Below are positions 1-5,519 of a DNA stretch of 5,715 bases, piece after piece. Where the stretch lies: contig MHIR01000035.1 of assembly GCA_001817615.1 (NCBI GenBank), positions 2,808 through 8,522 of the forward strand. The letters run 5' to 3'. Below the pieces are notes generated by a model, which saw nothing but the letters and a program-made list of their open reading frames with translations, was not told where the DNA came from and ran no database searches. A program made the translations under genes and the position numbers. This DNA is from Candidatus Buchananbacteria bacterium RIFCSPLOWO2_02_FULL_46_11b. GTDB lineage: Bacteria; Patescibacteriota; Patescibacteriia; Buchananbacterales; UBA6539. The first letter of the stretch is position 1, and every line of letters begins with the position of its first letter.

Positions 1-15
1 ACTCGCAATAATATT

Positions 16-726
16 ATGAAGATTACCCTCGCCTTGCCGGCTTACAATGAAGAGAAAATTTTAAAAGACAACGTCTTGAAGCTTTTGGAATTTTGTTCAA
101 AAAATTTAACCGATGACTGGCAAATTGTCGTTGCCGACAACGGTTCAACCGACCAAACCGCCGAAATCGCCCAAAACCTTGCTCAAAATTTTTCGGCCGT
201 TAAGTTTATCGCGGCCGGGCAAAGAGGCAAGGGCGCGGCGATTCGGGCGGCCTGGGAGCAAAATGAAGCGGATATTTATTGCTTTATGGACGCGGATTTG
301 GCCACGGATATTTCAGCCCTGCCGGCTTTGATTGCCGGCGTTAAAGCCGGCCAGGACCTGGTTATCGGCTCGCGTTTTTTGGCCGGTTCAAAAGTCAGCC
401 GGTCTTTGGCGCGCAAATTAATCTCCCGAATTTATCGCTTGATTTTAAAAATTTTGCTGAATTTAAAAATAAATGACGCCCCTTGCGGCTTTAAGGCGAT
501 TAGCCGTAAAATTAAAGAAAAGGTTCTGCCCCAAGTCCAAAATAATGGCTGGTTTTTTGATTCGGAGCTGGTAATTTTGGCCGAGAAGCGGGGATATAAG
601 ATTAAAGAGATCCCCGTGGTTTGGAAAGATCCCCGCGAGGGCCTGGATAAGAGCCGGGTGGATGTTTTTTCTTTGGGGCGGGAGTATTTGAGGCAAGTGA
701 TTGGTTTGAGGCGGAGATTAAGGTAG
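16..726 (+). CDS. Family-2 glycosyltransferase, dolichyl-phosphate beta-glucosyltransferase-like
   Basis: This 236-residue protein is predicted to move a sugar, probably glucose from UDP-glucose, onto a polyprenyl phosphate at the cytoplasmic face of the membrane. The N-terminal strand and turn LALPAYNEE (5-13) and DNGSTD (41-46) fit the nucleotide-binding half of a GT-A fold. GKGAAIRAA (71-79) follows, then DADLAT (92-97) with the metal-binding DxD. The C-terminal half has CGFK (157-160), GWFFDSE (178-184) and IPVVWKD (199-205), an order typical of the DPG-synthase/ALG5 branch of GT2. There is no C-terminal membrane anchor, so it probably associates with the membrane peripherally through its basic end (LRRRLR). 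The ATG at 16 is chosen because the conserved strand begins right after it; the frame stays open to the window edge, so a slightly earlier start cannot be excluded. The sugar specificity is inferred, and other polyprenyl-phosphate sugars are possible. Confidence 0.88.
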   Translation: MKITLALPAYNEEKILKDNVLKLLEFCSKNLTDDWQIVVADNGSTDQTAEIAQNLAQNFSAVKFIAAGQRGKGAAIRAAWEQNEADIYCFMDADLATDISALPALIAGVKAGQDLVIGSRFLAGSKVSRSLARKLISRIYRLILKILLNLKINDAPCGFKAISRKIKEKVLPQVQNNGWFFDSELVILAEKRGYKIKEIPVVWKDPREGLDKSRVDVFSLGREYLRQVIGLRRRLR

Positions 727-763
727 GATAGAGATAAATATGGTGGTGCATATAAATTATCCT

Positions 764-897
764 AAATTACAAATCACAAATTCCAAATTCCAAACAAATC
801 ACAAGCACCAAATTCCAAATTCCAAACGCGAAACTAAGGGTTTTGAATTTTGAACATTGTAATTTGTTTGGAATTTGGTGCTTGGAATTTGTAATTT
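764..897. repeat. Inverted repeat built from CAAATTC-like tandem units
   Basis: This element fills most of the 218-base gap between the two glycosyltransferase genes. The left half is a run of related units, including an exact 19-base direct repeat CAAATTCCAAATTCCAAAC at 777-795 and 809-827. The right half is its inverted counterpart. The 18 bases at 802-819 (CAAGCACCAAATTCCAAA) are perfectly complementary to 867-884, and the outer 11 bases AAATTACAAAT (764-774) pair with 887-897. The left arm carries about 25 more bases of repeat than the right, as if it had expanded. No ORF, tRNA or convincing promoter was seen in the rest of the gap (727-763 and 898-944). The function is unknown; a transcript hairpin or a small non-autonomous mobile repeat are both possible. 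Confidence 0.85.
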
Positions 898-944
898 AAG
901 CTTATACTTCTTAAAAATCCTTAAAATTTAAGTGCCCTATTAGT

Positions 945-1649
945 ATGCCAAAAATTTACATCATCATCCCGACTTACAACGAAAAAAACAATATCGCCAA
1001 ACTGCTGGAGCAAATTTTTGCTTTGGATATTCCGGGGCTCAATGTTTTGATCGCGGACGACAATTCGCCGGACGGGACCGGAGCCTTGATTGAAAAGTTG
1101 AAATTAGGCAATCTGCGGCTGGATATTTTGCACCGGCAAAAAAAATCCGGCTTGGGCCCGGCTTACACGGCCGGCTTTAAAGAAGCTTTGCGCCGTGGCG
1201 CGGATTTGATTTTTGAAATGGACGCCGACTTGTCCCATAATCCGAAATATCTGCCTGATTTTTTGGCGGCGATTAAGTCCGCGGATTTGGTTTTGGGCTC
1301 GCGCTACATCAAAGGCGGCGGCGTCAGCAATTGGAACTGGGCCCGGCGGCAAATCAGCCGCTTCGGCAATATTTACGCCCGGCTGGTTTTAGGCTTGCCG
1401 TTCAGAGATTTGACGGATGGCTTTAAATGCTACCGGCGGGAAGTCCTGGAAAAGATCAATTTGGGAGATTTGAATTCCGTGGGCTATAACTTTCAGATTG
1501 AAACGACATATAAAGCCTACCGGGCGGGCTTTAGGGTCAAAGAGATTCCGATTGTTTTTACCGAGCGGGCCGAGGGGAAGTCAAAATTCAATGTTAGAAT
1601 AATTTTGGAGAGCTTTTGGCAGGTTTTATTATTAAGATTAAAGAAGTAG
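945..1649 (+). CDS. Polyprenol-phosphate mannosyltransferase (DPM1-like), single domain
   Basis: This 234-residue GT2 enzyme probably makes polyprenyl-phosphate mannose from GDP-mannose. IIIPTYNEKNNI (6-17), ADDNSPDGT (37-45) and the catalytic DADLSH (93-98, DxD at 93-95) match the DPM1/Ppm1 signature. GSRYIKGGGVSNW (118-130), DLTDGFKCYRREVL (155-168), GYNFQIE (180-186) and IPIVFTERAEGKSK (201-214) complete the family pattern. The length fits the bare catalytic domain. The GtrA-like membrane segments of some bacterial and archaeal homologues are absent, so membrane association must be peripheral or through a partner. It is a different subfamily from the gene at 16-726: SPDGT and DADLSH replace GSTD and DADLAT, and the C-terminal motif differs. 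The start at 945 places the conserved first strand immediately after the initiator; no clear Shine-Dalgarno site precedes it. The product would suit the downstream GT-C-like membrane enzymes. Mannose specificity is inferred from family. Confidence 0.9.
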   Translation: MPKIYIIIPTYNEKNNIAKLLEQIFALDIPGLNVLIADDNSPDGTGALIEKLKLGNLRLDILHRQKKSGLGPAYTAGFKEALRRGADLIFEMDADLSHNPKYLPDFLAAIKSADLVLGSRYIKGGGVSNWNWARRQISRFGNIYARLVLGLPFRDLTDGFKCYRREVLEKINLGDLNSVGYNFQIETTYKAYRAGFRVKEIPIVFTERAEGKSKFNVRIILESFWQVLLLRLKK

Positions 1650-1701
1650 TTTTTGTAAACATTTTTTAGAGGTTAGGTGGAATTTTTTGAAGTAAATTAG
1701 A

Positions 1702-1791
1702 AGCAAGTTCAGCAAGTTCAGCAAGTTCAGTAAATTCAGCAGCTAAGTTTACTGGCTTAACTCGCTTAACTTGCTGAATTCGCTTAATCAG
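1702..1791. repeat. Inverted array of 9-base CAAGTTCAG units
   Basis: In the 152-base gap before the first membrane gene, the unit CAAGTTCAG occurs three times exactly (1704-1712, 1713-1721, 1722-1730), followed by a degenerate TAAATTCAG (1731-1739). After a short loop, four units in the opposite orientation keep the same 9-base period: CTTAACTCG (1756-1764), CTTAACTTG (1765-1773), CTGAATTCG (1774-1782) and CTTAATCAG (1783-1791). The best exact complementarity is TTCAGCAAGTT (1708-1718 or 1717-1727) with 1768-1778, plus CAGTAAA (1728-1734) with TTTACTG (1748-1754). The result would be a long imperfect hairpin ending ten bases before the next start codon. The preceding 1650-1701 is AT-rich with no recognisable feature. 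Confidence 0.85.
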
Positions 1792-1801
1792 CTAGTCAAT
1801 T

Positions 1802-3433
1802 ATGAAAGAATTATTCAACTCAATCACCAAAAAAGAATGGCTCTTTGTCATTTTTTTAAGTTTGGCGGTTATCTTTATCACCACGGCGCCGGCGGTTTAC
1901 GGCTGGCTGAAAACGCCGGCGGATAAGGTTTTTACGGGCATGCATTTTGTTTCGGCTGACGATTGGTTTGTCTATTATTCTTTTATCAATCAGGGCAAGG
2001 CCGGCCAATTATTATTTACTGATTTGTTCGCGCCGGTTGAGCATTTTAAAGTTTTCCGGCCGGAGTGGCTGGCGGTCGGAATTTTGGCCAAAATTTTTAA
2101 TTTGAGCGCGCCGGCGGCCCTGCATCTGGCCCGCATCCTCTTAATCCCGGTATTTTTTGCCGTCGCCTATCTTTTTCTGGCCTATATTTTTAAAGAAGAG
2201 ATTAAAAGAAAAGTTGCCTCGTTATTTCTGGCTTTTTCTTCGGGCTTGGGCATTTTTTTTATTTATCGGCTGATTCAATACCCTTCCAACTACGGCGCCG
2301 GGACGTTTCAGTGGCCGATGGACCTTTGGGTGCCGGATAACAACACCTTTCTTTCGCTTTTTGTTTCGCCCCACTTAATTGCCGCCGCGACCCTGGTATT
2401 TTTGATCTTTTTATCGCTTTTGCTTTTTTGCGAAAATTACCGCTATCGTCTGGCCGTTTTTGCCGGCTTTTGCGGTTTGGCGCTTTTTTCCTTTCATCCT
2501 TTCCAGGTTTTGAAAATTTACGCCTTAATCGGCGGCTTTTTCCTGGTTTTAATAATTAAAGCCAAAAAAATCATCCGGCCGCTTGTCTGGTTCGGGCTCA
2601 TTTTCTTTTTTCTTTCTCTGCCGTCAGTTTTATATTATCTTTGGCTTTTGAAATTTGACGATTTGACCGTCCAGCGCGCCCTGCAGAATATCAATCCGAC
2701 CACGCCGCTTTATTTGACTCTCGTTTCTTTCGGCGGACTGCTGATTTTCGCAGCTTTGGGAATTTGGTTTTTAATCAAACAAAAGAAAATCAGGGAGAAC
2801 AAATATTTGTTTTTGGCGGTTTGGGCGGCCGGCCAGCTGGCTTTATTGTACGCGCCAATAAACTATCAGCGCCGGCTGGGGCTGGGGATCCACTTTCCTT
2901 TGGCGGCGCTGACGGTCATCGCTTTATTCTATCTTTATGAAAAAAATCAGGCTTGGGTGAAAAAATGGGCCGGTCCTTTGGCGCTGATCGGTGCCTGGAT
3001 TTTTTTACCTTCCACGCTTTTCGCCCTTTCGGCCGAAGTCATGGTTTTTTCCCAGGAGCGGGAGCTTTCTTACATCAGCCGGGATCTGCACGACTCTATT
3101 ATTTGGTTTTCAAAGAATTCTCCCGATAATAGCGTAGCTTTTTCGGATTATAAAACTGGTCTGGTTTTGCCGGCGTATGTTTTAAGGACCAGCTATGTCG
3201 CCCACGCGGTGGAAACGCCGTTTTATTTCCAGAAAAAGAAAGAGCCGGCCTGGTTTTTTTCCGAAAACCGCCGGCCGGAGACGGAAAAAGATTTTTTAAA
3301 TCGCCGCCGCATCAATTATATCATCTACGGCCCGACCGAGCGCGAGTTTGGAAGCTATGATCCGGCCGGCAAGCCGTATTTGGAGCTGGTGTATGGTAAT
3401 GAGACGGTGGAGATTTACAAGGTGGTTGAGTAG
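1802..3433 (+). CDS. Polytopic membrane protein, probable GT-C-type glycosyltransferase (paralogue 1)
   Basis: This 543-residue protein has about eleven hydrophobic segments (roughly 14-35, 105-131, 137-157, 183-209, 215-232, 237-253, 261-283, 304-326, 335-352, 365-380, 389-412). A soluble C-terminal domain of about 130 residues follows and is probably extracytoplasmic. The first large loop carries an acidic pair in SADDWFVYYS (D53, D54), where GT-C enzymes that use polyprenyl-phosphate sugars place catalytic acidic residues. Other landmarks are WPMDLW (171-176), SPH (189-191), FHP (231-233), ALQNI (293-297), INYQRR (353-358) and, in the C-terminal domain, AHAVET (467-472). The gene after it is a full-length tandem paralogue. 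Two polyprenyl-phosphate-sugar synthases lie upstream, which supports a role in transferring lipid-linked sugar to an exported acceptor. The function is inferred and no close named family was recognised. The ATG at 1802 has no Shine-Dalgarno site, but the paralogue begins with the same MK-L-NSIT-KEW motif. Confidence 0.8.
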   Translation: MKELFNSITKKEWLFVIFLSLAVIFITTAPAVYGWLKTPADKVFTGMHFVSADDWFVYYSFINQGKAGQLLFTDLFAPVEHFKVFRPEWLAVGILAKIFNLSAPAALHLARILLIPVFFAVAYLFLAYIFKEEIKRKVASLFLAFSSGLGIFFIYRLIQYPSNYGAGTFQWPMDLWVPDNNTFLSLFVSPHLIAAATLVFLIFLSLLLFCENYRYRLAVFAGFCGLALFSFHPFQVLKIYALIGGFFLVLIIKAKKIIRPLVWFGLIFFFLSLPSVLYYLWLLKFDDLTVQRALQNINPTTPLYLTLVSFGGLLIFAALGIWFLIKQKKIRENKYLFLAVWAAGQLALLYAPINYQRRLGLGIHFPLAALTVIALFYLYEKNQAWVKKWAGPLALIGAWIFLPSTLFALSAEVMVFSQERELSYISRDLHDSIIWFSKNSPDNSVAFSDYKTGLVLPAYVLRTSYVAHAVETPFYFQKKKEPAWFFSENRRPETEKDFLNRRRINYIIYGPTEREFGSYDPAGKPYLELVYGNETVEIYKVVE

Positions 3434-3460
3434 TTAGGTTTTTTATTTTATGAATAAGAT

Positions 3461-3530
3461 AAAAGAACAAAAGAACAAAAGAACAAAAATTTAATTAGTT
3501 TGTTCTGTTGTTCTTTTGTTCCCTTGTTTT
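3461..3530. repeat. Inverted array of 8-base AAAAGAAC units
   Basis: Between the two paralogous membrane genes, AAAAGAAC occurs three times in perfect tandem (3461-3468, 3469-3476, 3477-3484), followed by A/T-rich sequence. The complementary right arm runs to about 3530. TTGTTCTTTTGTTC (3508-3521) is exactly complementary to GAACAAAAGAACAA at 3465-3478 or 3473-3486, so the hairpin can form in two registers. The right arm ends about a dozen bases before the start codon at 3543. A folded transcript could therefore affect translation of that gene, although that is inference. The rest of the gap (3434-3460) is a T-rich stretch without other recognisable signals. Confidence 0.85.
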
Positions 3531-3542
3531 AATGGAAATGAT

Positions 3543-5204
3543 ATGAAAGACTTAATCAACTCCATCACCCCAAAAGAATGGCGCTTCGTCGCCCTCATGT
3601 CGGTTGTCATGATTTTGCTGACCGGCCTGCCTTTCTTATACGGCTATCTGATGGCGCCGCCAAACACGGCTTATAACGGCCTGCATGCTTTTTCCCCCGG
3701 CGATTTTCCGGTTTATTATTCGTATATCAATCAGGTAAAAGACGGCCAGTATTTTCTCAAAGATTTATTTACCGGCGAGGCGCAAAGCCTTGGGACTTTC
3801 AATGTCTGGTGGTTTTTAATCGGTTTAGCGGTTAAAATTTCCGGTCTGCCGATTCCTTTGGTTTTCCAGCTGGCGCGCTTGGCGATGATTCCGGTTTTTC
3901 TCTTCGTTTTTTATCTGTTTTTGAGCTATTTCGTGCCGGAAGTTAAAATCAGAAAATACATCACGGTCTTTTTGCTTTTTTCCGGCGGCCTCGGCTTTTA
4001 TTTCGCCGGATTCAGCGACCGATATTTTCCGATCAGCGAGCAATTTTATTCCTGGCCGATTGACCTTTGGCTGACGGAATCAAATATTTTCAACACTTTA
4101 TATCAGACGTCTCATTTCATCGCTTCCGTCACTTTAACCATGCTGATTTTTCTTTTAACGCTTTTAGCCTGGGAAAAAAGAAAAATCAGCTGCGCTTTTA
4201 TAGCCGGTTTTTTAAGCCTGTTTTATTTCAATTTTCATCCGTATTATCTGCCGGTGATCTTCGGCGTTTTGGGGGCTTATCTTTTTTGGCTCATTCTTTC
4301 GGCTAAAAAAATACTTTGGCAAGAGACGTTTTATCTGCTGCTGATTTTTTTAATTTCCCTGCCCTCGGCGATTTATCATTTTTGGCTGATAAGCAATGAA
4401 CCGGTCATCGGTTTTCGGGCCATGCAGAATATCACTTATATCTCGCCCTGGCCTTTTGTCCTGGCGGGTTTTGGCTTTTTGCCGCCCGGATTTATTTTAG
4501 GCGCGTATTTTATCTGGAAAAATAAAAAATTAAACCGGCGCCTGATTTTTTTGATAATTTGGCTTTTGGTTAACGCCGCCTTGATTTATTCGCCTTTTCC
4601 CTTTCACAGCCGCTATACCCAGGGCCTGCAGATTGTCATGGCGATTTTTACGGTTTTGGGCTTTTTGGAACTGAAAGATTATTTAAAGAAAAAAATTAAG
4701 CCGAAAACTTTTGATTTTTGGGTTGATAATCCGGCCTTGATTTTTATCCTGTTTTTGCTGTTTTTTGCCACGGCGCCTTTATACAGCTTAAGCCGCGATT
4801 TTTATTATTTTACTTATAAGCCAGGCAGGATAAAAGCCACATTTTATCTGCCTAATGACGTTTACCGGGCGATTGGCTGGTTAGACAAGCAAAAAAATCC
4901 GGGCGCGGTTTTGGCCGGGGGCACCAGCACCAATTTTATCCCGGCGTTTTCCGGCCAGCGAGTTTATTCGGCCCACGGCCATGAAACCCTGTTTTTTTAT
5001 GCCAAGGCCGTCTGGACCGCCTTAATTTTTGCCGACAATAAAAATGACGCCTTAAAGCGCCGGATTTTGAAAAAAGAAAATATCCGCTATGTTTTTTACA
5101 GCGAGTATGAAAAAAGATTCGGCGATTTCAACCCGGCGATTAAGGATTATCTGAAGCTGGTTTTTGATTCGCCGGAGGCGAAGGTTTATGAAGTGATAGA
5201 GTAA
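3543..5204 (+). CDS. Polytopic membrane protein, probable GT-C-type glycosyltransferase (paralogue 2)
   Basis: This is a tandem paralogue of the preceding gene, with 553 residues. The two align without visible gaps for the first 300 residues or so: MKDLINSITPKEW (1-13), D54 in SPGDFPVYYSYINQ (51-64), WPIDLW (171-176), H191, FHP (231-233) and AMQNI (293-297). HSR (355-357) then corresponds to the QRR region of paralogue 1. Membrane segments have the same layout, and the soluble C-terminal domain retains AHGHET (477-482) and the IRYVFYSEYEKRFGDFNP region (514-531). Only one acidic residue (D54) is present where paralogue 1 has two. The ATG at 3543 is preferred over the in-frame TTG at 3516. It aligns exactly with the paralogue's start, has GGAAA a few bases upstream, and avoids starting inside the repeat hairpin. 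It probably transfers a sugar from a polyprenyl-phosphate donor; this is inferred from topology and neighbours, and acceptor and sugar are unknown. Confidence 0.8.
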   Translation: MKDLINSITPKEWRFVALMSVVMILLTGLPFLYGYLMAPPNTAYNGLHAFSPGDFPVYYSYINQVKDGQYFLKDLFTGEAQSLGTFNVWWFLIGLAVKISGLPIPLVFQLARLAMIPVFLFVFYLFLSYFVPEVKIRKYITVFLLFSGGLGFYFAGFSDRYFPISEQFYSWPIDLWLTESNIFNTLYQTSHFIASVTLTMLIFLLTLLAWEKRKISCAFIAGFLSLFYFNFHPYYLPVIFGVLGAYLFWLILSAKKILWQETFYLLLIFLISLPSAIYHFWLISNEPVIGFRAMQNITYISPWPFVLAGFGFLPPGFILGAYFIWKNKKLNRRLIFLIIWLLVNAALIYSPFPFHSRYTQGLQIVMAIFTVLGFLELKDYLKKKIKPKTFDFWVDNPALIFILFLLFFATAPLYSLSRDFYYFTYKPGRIKATFYLPNDVYRAIGWLDKQKNPGAVLAGGTSTNFIPAFSGQRVYSAHGHETLFFYAKAVWTALIFADNKNDALKRRILKKENIRYVFYSEYEKRFGDFNPAIKDYLKLVFDSPEAKVYEVIE

Positions 5205-5208
5205 AGCT

Positions 5209-5286
5209 GCAAATGGCTAATTGATATTTGCCGTTTAACTTCCAATTAAAGTCAAGCTAACTCGGCCGCCGGATTAAAGTCCGGGC
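5209..5286. other. Post-operon spacer with two weak hairpins and a 9-base direct repeat
   Basis: The sequence after the last plus-strand gene contains GCAAAT (5209-5214) pairing with ATTTGC (5226-5231). A GC-rich hairpin follows, CCGGA (5269-5273) with TCCGG (5280-5284). ATTAAAGTC is repeated at 5245-5253 and 5273-5281, the second copy overlapping that GC-rich hairpin. No T-tract follows either hairpin, so neither looks like a terminator alone. No ORF of note was seen. The function is unknown. Confidence 0.35.
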
Positions 5287-5305
5287 TGGCAAAGAGGGGT
5301 AAAAT

Positions 5306-5340
5306 AAAAAGGCAAAAACCCTTGGTGTTTTTGTCTTTTT
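5306..5340. terminator. Bidirectional intrinsic terminator between convergent genes
   Basis: A 14-base arm at 5306-5319 (AAAAAGGCAAAAAC) pairs with 5327-5340 (GTTTTTGTCTTTTT) with one G-T wobble, around a 7-base loop. On the plus strand the stem's core is followed by TTTTTGTT. On the minus strand it is followed by TTTTTATTTTA. The same structure can therefore end both the plus-strand glycosylation cluster and the convergent minus-strand gene. The stem is AT-rich, so efficiency is uncertain. Confidence 0.8.
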
Positions 5341-5363
5341 GTTGAGTGGATAAGCAATAATTT

Positions 5364-5514
5364 CGCCTAACGGATGCGATTAAGAGAAGTTTTCATGAAG
5401 TGAAAATTTGGGCAAAATCCTGCAAGGATTTTCCTCTTAATCGCTGTTATGTCTCCCGTTAGGGCAAAATCCTTTAGGATTTTGAGTTTTGCCGCCGAGC
5501 CCGCTAGGCCCTAG
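5364..5514. repeat. Nested palindromic multi-hairpin element
   Basis: About 150 bases between the terminator and the minus-strand stop codon are almost entirely self-complementary. An outer stem CCTAACGG (5366-5373) with CCGTTAGG (5456-5463) encloses an 11-base perfect stem GCGATTAAGAG (5376-5386) with 5434-5444. Inside that stem are two hairpins: 5387-5395 with 5401-5409 (one G-T pair) and AAAATCCT (5414-5421) with AGGATTTT (5425-5432). Outside it is a third hairpin, CAAAATCCT (5465-5473) with AGGATTTTG (5476-5484). Its 12-base left side GGGCAAAATCCT is an exact direct repeat of 5410-5421. A last small palindrome, CTAGG-C-CCTAG, lies at 5504-5514. The layout suggests a mobile palindromic repeat or a structured RNA in the 3' region of the minus-strand gene. 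No transposase is visible and no known RNA family was recognised. Confidence 0.75.
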
Positions 5515-5519
5515 GTCTC

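Noticed and set aside
875..908. Promoter for the second glycosyltransferase (TTGGTG or TTGGAA with TATACT at 903-908)
   Set aside because: Spacings between candidate -35 and -10 boxes are about 22 or 14 bases, neither near the usual 17, and the AT-rich repeat makes chance matches likely.
463..1352. Minus-strand open frames at 463-696 and 1104-1352
   Set aside because: They are antisense shadows of the two glycosyltransferase genes, whose plus-strand frames carry full family motifs; the antisense translations show no recognisable domain.
1702..1791. CRISPR array
   Set aside because: The units are 9 bases long with no spacers and reverse orientation half way; this is a tandem-unit hairpin.
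3516..3542. In-frame TTG at 3516 as the start of the second membrane protein (nine extra residues)
   Set aside because: It lies inside the repeat hairpin, the nine added residues have no counterpart in the paralogue, and the ATG at 3543 aligns exactly with the paralogue's first residue.
3825..4306. Minus-strand frame 3825-4043 and out-of-frame plus-strand frame 4067-4306
   Set aside because: Both overlap the second membrane protein, which is supported by paralogy along its whole length; their compositions look like frame-shifted membrane-segment codons.
5365..5464. Integron attC-like site (GCCTAAC at 5365-5371 and GTTAGGG at 5458-5464)
   Set aside because: The outer core motifs look attC-like, but the right core breaks the GTTRRRY pattern at its last base. 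The spacers are very unequal (about 5 versus 14 bases), the interior has two separate hairpins, and no integrase or cassette array is visible.
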